This document shows, piece by piece, positions 8,418-16,201 of a stretch of DNA of 64,000 bases. Each line of letters begins with the position of its first letter. Position 1 is the stretch's first letter. The notes under the pieces were generated by a model. It had not been told where the DNA came from. It did not search any database and saw only the letters and a program-made list of their open reading frames with translations. The DNA is from Curtobacterium flaccumfaciens pv. betae. GTDB taxonomy: Bacteria > Actinomycetota > Actinomycetes > Actinomycetales > Microbacteriaceae. Made by a program: the position numbers and the translations under genes. The DNA is taken from NCBI RefSeq assembly GCF_026241855.1, contig NZ_JAPJDC010000001.1, positions 2,914,001 to 2,978,000 of the forward strand. The letters are read 5' to 3'.

Positions 8418-8975
8418 ATGCCAGCTCCCGCCGTCCACCTCACCCGCCTGGACCCCACCGGCGCCGACCGCCAGGAGTTGCTCGCGTTCCTGACGTCGGA
8501 GGAGTTCCCGTTCCACGTCCGACGCCGCATCAGCGCGGCCGACGCGGCGAGCGCCGTCGACTCCGGTGCCTACCGCGACGACGAGCACGACACCTCCTGG
8601 CTCGACCACGACGACCACGGGCGGATCGGTCTGGTCCGCCTCGAGGACCTGGCCGACCCCGTCCCCCTGTTCGACCTGCGCCTGGCCGGTCGGTTCCGGG
8701 GTCGGGGCCTCGGGGTCCCCGCCCTGCGTGCGGTGACCGACCACGTGTTCCGGACGATGCCGGCGATCACGCGCTTCGAGGGGCAGACCCGCGAGGACAA
8801 CACCGCCATGCGCCGGGTCTTCGTCCGTGCCGGTTGGGTGCAGGAGGCCCACTACCGCGAGGCGTGGCCCGTCGACGGCGGCTCGGCCGTCGGGTCGGTC
8901 GGCTACGGCGTGCTGCGCCGCGACTGGGAGACGGGCGAGACCACCCCGGTGCCGTGGGACGACGTCGCGCGGTGA
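8418..8975 (+). CDS. GNAT-family N-acetyltransferase (RimJ/RimL-like)
   Basis: Acetyltransferase of 185 residues of the RimJ/RimL-like type. The central strand is followed by an acetyl-CoA loop in GRFRGRGLGVPALRAVTDHVF, and then by TREDNTAMRRVFVRAGW, the typical C-terminal N-x-A-M-x-x-x-x-x-x-x-G-F/W signature. The ATG is supported by TACCCT (8405-8410) exactly seven bases upstream, implying leaderless expression. It is divergent from the beta-lactamase gene across about 20 bases, but nothing links the two functionally. Confidence 0.88.
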   Translation: MPAPAVHLTRLDPTGADRQELLAFLTSEEFPFHVRRRISAADAASAVDSGAYRDDEHDTSWLDHDDHGRIGLVRLEDLADPVPLFDLRLAGRFRGRGLGVPALRAVTDHVFRTMPAITRFEGQTREDNTAMRRVFVRAGWVQEAHYREAWPVDGGSAVGSVGYGVLRRDWETGETTPVPWDDVAR

Positions 8976-9000
8976 GCGGCTGACGGCAGCCGCCAGAAGG

Positions 9001-9044
9001 CGGACGGGAGGCCCGTGGCGGCGCCGCCACGGGCCTCCCGTCCG
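9001..9044. terminator. Perfect 44-base palindrome, bidirectional terminator (CGGGAGG family)
   Basis: Arms at 9001-9022 and 9023-9044 pair perfectly; the ends read CGGACGGGAGGCCC. It sits between the 3' ends of two converging genes, which fits a bidirectional terminator. Closely related sequences occur at 16127-16168 and 52751-52787. Confidence 0.78.
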
Positions 9045-9059
9045 TCGGTCGGTCGCGTC

Positions 9060-10541
9060 TCAGGACCGCGACAGGCGCGCCACGGTGGCGTGCGCGCCGT
9101 CCGCGATGAGCCCGTCCAGGGCGTCGCGGTACGCCGCGACGAACCGCTCGTCGTCGACCAGGTCGCCGAAGACCTGGCGGTTCGTGATGAAGGCGAGGCG
9201 GTCCTCGCGCTGGGTCAGGGCGATGCGGCGCAGGGGTTCGGCGAGCCGGTCGACGATCTCGATGGGTTCACCGGACTCGTCGGTGCCCTCGTCGTAGCGG
9301 GCCCACGACGCGACGATGCCGGCGGACAGCGTGACCGGGCGACCGGCCGCCAGGTTCTCGCGTACGACGGGGAGCAGCCACTTCGGGATCCGGTCGCTCG
9401 ACTCGGCGCAGAGCCGGGCGAGGGTGTCGCGCACCTCGGGGTTCCGGAAGCGCTCGATGAGGGTCGACTTGTAGTCCTCCAGGTCGATGCCGGGCACCGG
9501 GTGCAGCGTCGGCGTGCCCTCGTCGTCCATGTAGCGGCGCAGGAAGGTCGCGATCGCCGGGTCCTGCGTGGCCTCGTGCGCGTAGCGGTACCCGGACAGG
9601 TACCCGAAGTAGCAGAGCCCCTGGTGGCTGGCGTTGAGGAGCCGGAGCTTCATGAGTTCGTACGGCTCGACGTCGTCGACGAGCTGGACGTCGGCGTCCT
9701 CGTATGGCGGGCGGCCAGCGGGGTGGTCGTCCTCGAGCACCCACTGGAAGAACGGTTCGGCGACGACGGGCCAGGCGTCGTCGATGCCGAGCTCGTCGCG
9801 GACCCAGGCGCGGTCCTCGTCGGCGGTGACCGGGGTGATGCGGTCGACCATCGAGTTCGGGAACGCCACGTGCTCGTCCATCCAGTCCGCGAAGGCCGGG
9901 TCCTGCAGCCGGGCGTAGGCGGTGAACATCGACCGGGCGACGTTCCCGTTGCCCTGGATGTTGTCGCAGGACATCACGGTGAACGGGGCGAGGCCGCGGT
10001 CCCGTCGGCGGCGCAGTGCCTCGACCACCAGGCCGAACACCGTGCGGGGTGGGCCGTCGCCGCGCAGGTCGGCCGCGACGCCGGGCTCGTCGGCGACGAA
10101 CTCGCCGGTGACGTGGTCGAAGTTGTAGCCGCCCTCGGTGATGGTCAGGCTGACGATCCTGGTGTCCGGATGCGCCATCTTCTCGACGACGGCGTCGGGG
10201 TCGTCGACGGCGAGCAGGTACTCGACGATGCTGCCGACGACACGGGACTCGCGGGTACCGTCCGGGTGCTTGAGGACGAGCGTGTACAGCCCGCCCTGTT
10301 CGGCCATCGCGGTCGCCATCCGACGGTCCTGCTCGAGCACGCCGACGCCGCAGATGCCGTACTCGCGGGCGTCGCCCTGCTGCAGGAGCCGGTCGATCAC
10401 CATCGCCTGGTGCGCGCGGTGGAACCCGCCGACGCCGAAGTGGACGATGCCGGCGGTGATGCCGTCGCGGTCGTAGGTGGGCACGGCGACACCGCTCGCG
10501 GCGATCTCGTCGAGGGTCTCCGGGGACAGGCGGACGGGCAT
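9060..10541 (-). CDS. Mannitol dehydrogenase family polyol/uronate dehydrogenase
   Basis: Long-chain dehydrogenase of 493 residues, the usual length for mannitol 2-dehydrogenase. It shows the N-terminal dinucleotide-binding segment GIVHFGVGGFHRAHQA, the substrate-domain sequence MSCDNIQGNG, and the catalytic-helix motif KLRLLNASHQ. It most likely oxidises a sugar alcohol such as mannitol to fructose with NAD. Members of the same family act on arabinitol or fructuronate, so the substrate is not certain. The ATG at 10541 has a strong GAAGGAG ribosome binding site six bases upstream. It is divergent from a TetR gene but has no transporter next to it. Confidence 0.9.
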   Translation of the reverse strand: MPVRLSPETLDEIAASGVAVPTYDRDGITAGIVHFGVGGFHRAHQAMVIDRLLQQGDAREYGICGVGVLEQDRRMATAMAEQGGLYTLVLKHPDGTRESRVVGSIVEYLLAVDDPDAVVEKMAHPDTRIVSLTITEGGYNFDHVTGEFVADEPGVAADLRGDGPPRTVFGLVVEALRRRRDRGLAPFTVMSCDNIQGNGNVARSMFTAYARLQDPAFADWMDEHVAFPNSMVDRITPVTADEDRAWVRDELGIDDAWPVVAEPFFQWVLEDDHPAGRPPYEDADVQLVDDVEPYELMKLRLLNASHQGLCYFGYLSGYRYAHEATQDPAIATFLRRYMDDEGTPTLHPVPGIDLEDYKSTLIERFRNPEVRDTLARLCAESSDRIPKWLLPVVRENLAAGRPVTLSAGIVASWARYDEGTDESGEPIEIVDRLAEPLRRIALTQREDRLAFITNRQVFGDLVDDERFVAAYRDALDGLIADGAHATVARLSRS

Positions 10542-10672
10542 CGGGTACTCCTTCGTACGGCGGCGGATCCGCGAGCGGTGACGCGGCGGTTCGTCCGTCC
10601 AGTCTGGCACCCGCCACCTCCGGCAGAACAGTGGTGCAGCACAGGCGTTCTGCTCCGGGGGACGAACCTGGG

Positions 10673-10711
10673 GATGCACTCAACCTCGTTGCACCGAGTG
10701 CATCGATGCAC
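10673..10711. promoter_or_regulatory. Inverted-repeat operators upstream of tetR-MMPL
   Basis: GATGCACTC (10673-10681) is mirrored by GAGTGCATC (10696-10704), and the latter is the first half of a perfect 14-base palindrome GTGCATCGATGCAC (10698-10711). The palindrome ends two bases before the -10-like TAGTGT (10713-10718) of the TetR gene. This is the expected place for autorepression. Confidence 0.75.
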
Positions 10712-10726
10712 CTAGTGTTCCATCTC

Positions 10727-11365
10727 GTGACCATCGCGACCGACCGCCGTGCTGCCCTCAAGGCGAAGCACCGTGCGGCGATCCTGCAGGCCGCTCGCGA
10801 CCTGATCGACGAGCGCGGCGGCCGCGACTTCAGCGTGGACGACCTCGCCGCCCGGGCGGACATCGCCCGCCGCACCGTGTTCAACCACTTCGCCTCGCTC
10901 GACGAGGTCCTGCTCGCCGTGTGCGAACAGGAGCTGTCCGTCATCATCGACCGGTTCCTCGCCGACATGGCCCGGACCCCGGTCGGCGACGGCAGCCGGG
11001 CGTCGATGTTCGACGAGCTCGAGTCCGCGGCCCGCGGCGCCGACCTGGCTCCGGCGATCGCCAGCATGTACCGGATCCTCGGCGACCCCGGCAAGGACGA
11101 CCCGAAGGCCGCGGTCCTGACCCAGACGGCGTTCTCGCGTGTGACCGAACGGCTCCGGCACGAGGTCGCCCGGCGCTACCCGGCCGCAGACCCCCTCGAC
11201 GCCGCGCTGCTCGTCGAGTCGCTCATGAGCGGCATCGTCGTCATCGCGGAGCACTGGCTGGCGACGTCCGGCCCCGAGCTCGACCAGCCGGCGCTCGACG
11301 CGTGGGACGACCTGCTCGCCCGACTCGTGCACAGCGTCCGCAGCGGCTACATGGCCGACGACTGA
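10727..11365 (+). CDS. TetR-family regulator of the adjacent MMPL exporter
   Basis: TetR regulator of 212 residues with the DNA-binding domain at about residues 12-58 (FSVDDLAARADIARRTVFNHF). The ligand domain has no recognised subfamily. The GTG at 10727 is preferred because TAGTGT lies eight bases upstream; the longer open frame has no homology-like sequence. The gene is followed, 87 bases on, by an MMPL transporter gene on the same strand. This is the common arrangement for a drug- or lipid-exporter and its local repressor. Palindromes at 10673-10711 are its probable operators. Confidence 0.87.
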   Translation: MTIATDRRAALKAKHRAAILQAARDLIDERGGRDFSVDDLAARADIARRTVFNHFASLDEVLLAVCEQELSVIIDRFLADMARTPVGDGSRASMFDELESAARGADLAPAIASMYRILGDPGKDDPKAAVLTQTAFSRVTERLRHEVARRYPAADPLDAALLVESLMSGIVVIAEHWLATSGPELDQPALDAWDDLLARLVHSVRSGYMADD

Positions 11366-11452
11366 CACCGCCCTACCTCCTCATCCCCCAGGGGTCCACC
11401 GGCGCACCCCGCACCACCAGCACCTGACAACGAAAGGACCGCAGGCAACCGC

Positions 11453-14047
11453 ATGGCCGGTCTCCTCTACCGTCTCGGACGGTTCTCCGCACGACGCCAT
11501 TGGCTCGTGATCATCACCTGGGTCGCGATCATGGCCGTCGCGGGCGTCACGTACACGCTCTTCGCCGGCACCATCTCGTCGTCGATCACGATCCCGAACA
11601 CCAAGACCAGTCAGGTGCAGGACCAGCTCGCCGACAAGTTCCCGTCGGCGAACGGCGGCAACGGCACGATCGTCTTCGAGACGAAGGACGGCAAGGCGAT
11701 CTCGTCGTCGCAGCAGTCCGAGATCGACGACTTCCTGACCAGCCTCGAGAAGCTCGACGGCGTCAAGGGCACGACGAGCGGCTTCGCCACCCAGAAGCAG
11801 CTCGACGAGGGCCAGAAGAAGATCACCGACGGCAGGGCCACTCTCGCAGCCAACGAGAAGAAGCTCAGCGACCAGCAGAAGACGATCGATGCGGGCAAGC
11901 AGCAGATCGAACAGGCCCAGCAGCAGATCAATGCACAGAAGGCACAGGCTCAGGCGCTGACCGGTGCCGCAGCGGCAGCAGCGCAGCAGCAGATCGCGGC
12001 GGGCCAGGCGAAGCTCGACGCACAGCAGACGACGTTGGAGTCTGGCCAGCAGCAGCTCAATGCGGCGGCCAAGAAACTGGCAGACGGCAAGACGGAACTC
12101 GACCAGAACGCCGACCTGCTCGACCTGTCGAAGGACATCCGCTTCGTGTCGGACAACGGCAGCGCAGCGATCGGCACCGTGCAGTTCACGAAGTCGACCT
12201 ACGAGGTCCCCGCGGACACGAAGACCGCCATCGCGGACGACGCCGAGTCGGCCGACATCCAGGGCGTCAACGTCTATGTCTCGAACGACATCGCACAGGG
12301 CGTGCCGTCGATCCTCGGCCCGGGTGAGATCGGCGGTGTCATCATCGCCGCGATCGTGCTGCTCCTGATGCTCCGCACGGTCATCGGCGCCGCGGTCCCG
12401 CTCGTCAGCGCTGTCCTCGGCGTCGGAGTCGCTTCGCTCACCGCCCTGTCGTTCTCGAGCGTCGTCGAGTTCATCTCGGTCACGCCGGTGCTGGGGGTGA
12501 TGCTGGGCCTGGCGGTCGGCATCGACTACTCGCTGTTCATCCTGAACCGGCACCGGACCCAGCTGAAGCAGGGCATGCAGGTGCACGAGTCGATCGGGCT
12601 CGCGAACGGCACCTCGGGCAACGCCGTGGTGTTCGCCGGTGCGACGGTCATCGTCGCGCTGCTCGCTCTGAACATCACCGGCATCCCGTTCCTCGGCCTG
12701 ATGGGCACGGTCGGTGCGGTCGCGGTGCTCTTCGCGATCCTCATCGCGACCTCGTTCACCCCGGCCCTGCTGTCGCTCATCGGCATGCGGATCCTGCGGA
12801 AGAAGGAGCGCGCGAAGATCGGCAACACCGACTCCACGCGGATCCCGAACAAGCCGATGTCGAGCTGGCGCGCGGTCATCACGCTCGTCCTCGGCGTCGC
12901 GGTGCTCGGCACCATCGCCCTGCCCGCGACCCAGATGCGCCTCGGCCTGCCGAGCGGTTCGTCCGAGGCCGTCGAGTCGAGCCAGTACAAGGCCTACAAG
13001 ACGCTCGAGAAGGAGTTCGGCGCCGGTCAGAACGGCCCGCTGCTCGTCGTGGCGACCCTGCCGGAGTCGATCAGCAAGAGCGACGTCACCGCGACCGAGG
13101 TCACCATCGGCCAGGCGATCGCGAAGAACGACGACGTGAAGGCCGTGCTGCCCATCGGCGCCTCGAAGGACCGCGACATCATCGCGTTCCAGGTGAAGCC
13201 CGCCGGGGGCCCGGACAGCGTCTCCACCGAGAACGTCGTCAAGGACCTGCGCGAGCAGACCGTCTCCACCGACGACGGCAAGGTCACCCTCGGCGTCGCC
13301 GGCAACGCGTCGGCGAACATCGACGTGTCCGAGAAGCTCTCGAACGTGCTGCCGCTCTACCTCGTGGTGGTCGTCGGGCTGTCGCTGATCATCCTGATCA
13401 TCGTGTTCCGGTCGTTCCTCGTGCCGATCACCGCCACCGCCGGGTTCATCCTGTCCGTGCTGGCGTCGTTCGGTGGGCTGACCGCGATCTACCAGTTCGG
13501 CTGGCTCGGCTCGGTCTTCGGTGTGCACGACCCGGCACCGATCCTGAGCTTCCTGCCCATCATCGAGATCGGCATCCTGTTCGGTCTGGCGATGGACTAC
13601 CAGCTGTTCCTGGTGTCCGGCATGCGTGAGGCCTACGCCCACGGTGCGAGCGCGAAGGTGGCCGTCCAGCGCGGTCTGCACGCGGGTCGCGCCGTGGTCA
13701 CGGCGGCGGCGATCATCATGATCTCCGTGTTCGCGGGCTTCATCTTCTCGGACTCGTCCACCATCAAGCCGATCGGCTTCGGGCTGGCGTTCGGTGTGCT
13801 GATCGACGCCTTCGTCGTCCGCATGCTGCTCATCCCGTCGGCGATGCACCTGCTCGGCAAGAGCGCCTGGTGGTTCCCGAAGTGGCTCGACCGCATCGTG
13901 CCGGACGTCGACGTCGAGGGCGCGAAGCTCGAGCGCACCCACCCGGTCGCCGGCCACGAGGACACGCACACCGGCACCCACGCGCTCCCCGTGGAGCCCG
14001 ACGCGAACGCGCACGACTCGGGCCACCCGCCCGCGCACCGCGCGTAG
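11453..14047 (+). CDS. MMPL-family (RND superfamily) exporter with extracytoplasmic coiled coil
   Basis: Membrane exporter of 864 residues in the MMPL/RND superfamily, which moves lipids, glycolipids or drugs using the proton gradient. Two repeated modules are seen: helix 1 (WLVIITWVAIMAVAGVTY) with a loop and a five-helix bundle containing GIDYSLFILNRHR, then a second loop and bundle with AMDYQLFLVSGMREAY. The Asp-Tyr pair in each bundle is the proton-relay position. The first loop contains a roughly 100-residue Gln/Lys/Ala-rich coiled coil (about residues 118-225), reminiscent of YhgE/Pip-type proteins. The C-terminus is His/Asp-rich and cytoplasmic. Regulated presumably by the TetR encoded just upstream. 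The cargo is unknown. Confidence 0.92.
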   Translation: MAGLLYRLGRFSARRHWLVIITWVAIMAVAGVTYTLFAGTISSSITIPNTKTSQVQDQLADKFPSANGGNGTIVFETKDGKAISSSQQSEIDDFLTSLEKLDGVKGTTSGFATQKQLDEGQKKITDGRATLAANEKKLSDQQKTIDAGKQQIEQAQQQINAQKAQAQALTGAAAAAAQQQIAAGQAKLDAQQTTLESGQQQLNAAAKKLADGKTELDQNADLLDLSKDIRFVSDNGSAAIGTVQFTKSTYEVPADTKTAIADDAESADIQGVNVYVSNDIAQGVPSILGPGEIGGVIIAAIVLLLMLRTVIGAAVPLVSAVLGVGVASLTALSFSSVVEFISVTPVLGVMLGLAVGIDYSLFILNRHRTQLKQGMQVHESIGLANGTSGNAVVFAGATVIVALLALNITGIPFLGLMGTVGAVAVLFAILIATSFTPALLSLIGMRILRKKERAKIGNTDSTRIPNKPMSSWRAVITLVLGVAVLGTIALPATQMRLGLPSGSSEAVESSQYKAYKTLEKEFGAGQNGPLLVVATLPESISKSDVTATEVTIGQAIAKNDDVKAVLPIGASKDRDIIAFQVKPAGGPDSVSTENVVKDLREQTVSTDDGKVTLGVAGNASANIDVSEKLSNVLPLYLVVVVGLSLIILIIVFRSFLVPITATAGFILSVLASFGGLTAIYQFGWLGSVFGVHDPAPILSFLPIIEIGILFGLAMDYQLFLVSGMREAYAHGASAKVAVQRGLHAGRAVVTAAAIIMISVFAGFIFSDSSTIKPIGFGLAFGVLIDAFVVRMLLIPSAMHLLGKSAWWFPKWLDRIVPDVDVEGAKLERTHPVAGHEDTHTGTHALPVEPDANAHDSGHPPAHRA

Positions 14048-14069
14048 TCGACGCACCAGCGCCACCACC

Positions 14070-14114
14070 CTGGAGGCCCGGTGCCGGTCCACGAGACCGG
14101 CACCGGGCCTCCAG
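14070..14114. terminator. Palindromic terminator (CTGGAGG family)
   Basis: Arms of about 20 bases (14070-14089 and 14095-14114) beginning CTGGAGGCCCGGTGCC around a five-base loop. It follows the MMPL gene. Its ends match the repeats at 3481 and 61956. Confidence 0.75.
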
Positions 14115-14152
14115 GCCGTCGCGCCCACCGCCCCGGGTCGCGACCACGCCGC

Positions 14153-14168
14153 TTCGTGCACGAACGAA
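14153..14168. promoter_or_regulatory. Operator for OhrR-like regulator, copy 1
   Basis: TTCGTGCACGAACGAA contains the perfect 12-base palindrome TTCGTGCACGAA and ends one base before the -10-like TACCCT (14170-14175) of the regulator gene. The same 16 bases occur at 14651-14666. Confidence 0.8.
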
Positions 14169-14181
14169 GTACCCTGAACGC

Positions 14182-14625
14182 ATGACCCAGACCGCCCCGG
14201 ACCCGCTCGCGCTCGACCGGCAACTCTGCTTCGCACTCGCGGCGACGAGCCGCAGCGTGATCGGCCTGTACCGCGACCTGCTCGAACCGATGGGCCTGAC
14301 CCACCCGCAGTACCTCGTCATGCTCGCCCTGTGGGAGCGGGACCCGCGGTCGGTGCGCGAGATCGCCGGCGAACTGCGGCTCGACTCCGCGACGCTCAGC
14401 CCGCTCCTCAAGCGGCTCGAGGCCTCCGGCTACGTCCGCCGTACCCGCAGCGCCGCCGACGAACGCCAGCTCGAGGTCTCCCTGACCACCGCCGGGCACG
14501 CCCTGCGCGACCGGGCCCAGGCGGTCCCGCTCGCCGTCGCCGACCGGCTCGGGTGGCCACTCGCCCGGCTCGAGTCCCTGAAGGACGAGCTGACCGAGCT
14601 GCTGGAGCGCGTCGACCAGGTGTGA
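14182..14625 (+). CDS. OhrR-like MarR-family regulator
   Basis: MarR protein of 147 residues that matches the OhrR branch: an early single cysteine (about residue 16) in RQLCFALAATSR, then LLEPMGLTHPQYLVMLALWE and the recognition helix SATLSPLLKRLEASGYVRR. In characterised OhrR proteins this cysteine senses organic hydroperoxides and its oxidation releases DNA. TACCCT lies six bases before the ATG, so the message is probably leaderless. The usual partner, an Ohr peroxidase, is not next to it; instead an identical operator controls the small gene that follows. An OYE-family reductase comes next. Confidence 0.88.
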   Translation: MTQTAPDPLALDRQLCFALAATSRSVIGLYRDLLEPMGLTHPQYLVMLALWERDPRSVREIAGELRLDSATLSPLLKRLEASGYVRRTRSAADERQLEVSLTTAGHALRDRAQAVPLAVADRLGWPLARLESLKDELTELLERVDQV

Positions 14626-14650
14626 TCCGCGGCCATCGGTGCCATAATGG

Positions 14651-14666
14651 TTCGTGCACGAACGAA
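14651..14666. promoter_or_regulatory. Operator for OhrR-like regulator, copy 2
   Basis: Exact second copy of TTCGTGCACGAACGAA, placed just after a -10-like CATAAT (14643-14648) and before the ribosome binding site of the 70-residue gene. Binding here should block transcription initiation. Confidence 0.8.
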
Positions 14667-14676
14667 AGGATGCACC

Positions 14677-14889
14677 GTGGGACGCTTCGGCCAGTGGTAC
14701 GAACGGTGGAACACGACGCTCATCAACAAGATGGGCCCCTCGCAGATCGGCGCCGGTCGCCCCGAGGGCATCGACGACCGGACGATCGACCGGGGGTGCC
14801 CCCTGTGCGGCAAGCCCCTCTCGCAGCACCAGGTGATCCGGCCCGAGGGCCAGGTCCGCTCGTCGACGCTGGTGTGCCCGCGCGACTGA
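14677..14889 (+). CDS. Small Cys-rich protein in OhrR-like regulon
   Basis: 70-residue protein of unknown function starting at GTG with an AAAGGA ribosome binding site six bases upstream. The N-terminal half is aromatic and basic (FGQWYERWNTTLINKMG). The C-terminal half has a half zinc-ribbon-like pattern: C-P-L-C-G-K, then S-Q-H and a final V-C-P. These three cysteines and one histidine could bind a metal or act as a redox site. An operator identical to that of the OhrR-like gene lies in its promoter, so it is very probably induced by peroxide together with the regulator. I do not recognise a named family. Confidence 0.8.
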   Translation: MGRFGQWYERWNTTLINKMGPSQIGAGRPEGIDDRTIDRGCPLCGKPLSQHQVIRPEGQVRSSTLVCPRD

Positions 14890-14953
14890 CCGCGCTGCCT
14901 GAAGAAGTGCTCCGAGGCGGAATTGCATCGGACAACTCGTCGTTCGCCCTGAG

Positions 14954-16048
14954 GTGAAGCTCTTCGAACCCGCCTCCATCGGCGCCCTGTCCCTGTCGAA
15001 CCGCGTCGTCATGGCCCCGCTCACGCGCACCCGCGCCGGCGAGCACGGCGTCCCGAACGACCTGCTCGTCGAGCACTACCGGCAGCGCGCCGGCCTCGGC
15101 ATGATCATCACCGAGGGCACCTGGCCCGTGCAGGAGGGCCGCTCCTACCCCGGGCAGCCCGGCATCGAGACCGACGACCAGATCGCCGGCTGGCGCCGCG
15201 TGACCGACGCCGTGCACGCCGCCGGCGGCACGATCGTCATGCAGCTCATGCACGGCGGCCGCGTCTCGCACACCGACATCTCGCAGACCCCGCGCATCGT
15301 CGCCCCGTCCGCCATCGCCGCCCCCGGGCAGACGCACCTGGCCGACGGCTCGAAGGCCGACATGCCCGTCCCGCACGAGCTGACCACCGCCGAGGTACAG
15401 GAGGCCGTGCAGGGCTTCGTGCAGGCCGCCCGCAACGCGATCGCCGCCGGACTCGACGGGGTCGAGGTCCACGGCGCCAACGGCTACCTGGTGCACGAGT
15501 TCATGTCGCCGGTGTCGAACACCCGCACCGACCAGTACGGCGGCTCCCCCGAGAACCGCGCACGCTTCGCGATCGAGGTCACCACCGCCATCGCCGAGGC
15601 CGTCGGCGCCGACCGCACCGGCATCCGCCTGTCGCCCGAGCACGGGATCCAGGGCGTCATCGAGGACGACGCCGCCGACGTCCGCGCCACCTACACCGCC
15701 GTCGCCGAGGGCCTCGCGCCGCTGGGGCTCGCCTTCGTCGACGTCCTGCACGCCGAGCCGACCGGCGACCTGGTGCAGCACGTCCGCCGCACCGCGGGTG
15801 CGCCGTTCATCGTGAACTCGGGCTTCTCGTCGCTCACCACCCGCGACGAGGCCATCGCGATCGTCGAGGGCGACCACGCCGACGCCGTCGCCGTGGGCCG
15901 CGCCGCGATCGCCAACCCGGACCTCGCGCACCGCTGGGAGCACGACGCCGAGCTCAACGAGCCCCGTCCGGAGCTCTTCTACGGCGCGACCGCCGAGGGC
16001 TACACCGACTACCCGTCGCTGGCCGAGGCGCGCGCGACCGTCGCGTAG
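14954..16048 (+). CDS. Old Yellow Enzyme family alkene reductase (NemA-like)
   Basis: FMN-dependent ene-reductase of 364 residues, matching the length and order of NemA-type enzymes. Visible elements are the N-terminal RVVMAPLTRTRA flavin-site region, QLMHGGRVSH, the substrate-binding His-Asn pair in VEVHGANGYLVHEFMSP, and the C-terminal ADAVAVGRAAIANPDL phosphate-binding region. It reduces activated C=C bonds in electrophiles such as maleimides and nitro-compounds using NAD(P)H. Its position after an OhrR-like regulator suggests a role in electrophile or peroxide stress, but no operator copy is seen directly before it. Confidence 0.92.
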   Translation: MKLFEPASIGALSLSNRVVMAPLTRTRAGEHGVPNDLLVEHYRQRAGLGMIITEGTWPVQEGRSYPGQPGIETDDQIAGWRRVTDAVHAAGGTIVMQLMHGGRVSHTDISQTPRIVAPSAIAAPGQTHLADGSKADMPVPHELTTAEVQEAVQGFVQAARNAIAAGLDGVEVHGANGYLVHEFMSPVSNTRTDQYGGSPENRARFAIEVTTAIAEAVGADRTGIRLSPEHGIQGVIEDDAADVRATYTAVAEGLAPLGLAFVDVLHAEPTGDLVQHVRRTAGAPFIVNSGFSSLTTRDEAIAIVEGDHADAVAVGRAAIANPDLAHRWEHDAELNEPRPELFYGATAEGYTDYPSLAEARATVA

Positions 16049-16126
16049 TCGACGCACCACCTGACGGACGGGCGCGCCCCGCTCCACGATGACGCGCCAG
16101 CGGCATGCGGGGCGCGCCGACAGAAC

Positions 16127-16168
16127 GGACGGGAGGCCCGCGGCGACACCGCCGTGGGCCTCCCGTCC
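16127..16168. terminator. Palindromic bidirectional terminator (CGGGAGG family)
   Basis: Imperfect palindrome with 19-base arms (one G-T type mismatch) beginning GGACGGGAGGCCC, between the 3' ends of two converging genes. Same family as 9001-9044. Confidence 0.75.
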
Positions 16169-16201
16169 TTCCCCGGGGCACGCGCACGCGTGCGCCGACG
16201 G

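Noticed and set aside
11381..14236. Minus-strand open frame of about 950 codons opposite the MMPL gene
   Set aside because: Composition is typical of an antisense frame (runs of Arg, Asp, His, Gln) and it has no family features, while the plus strand encodes a complete transporter.
14882..14953. Third OhrR-type operator before the OYE reductase
   Set aside because: No TTCGTGCACGAA-like palindrome is present in this interval; only the two upstream copies exist.
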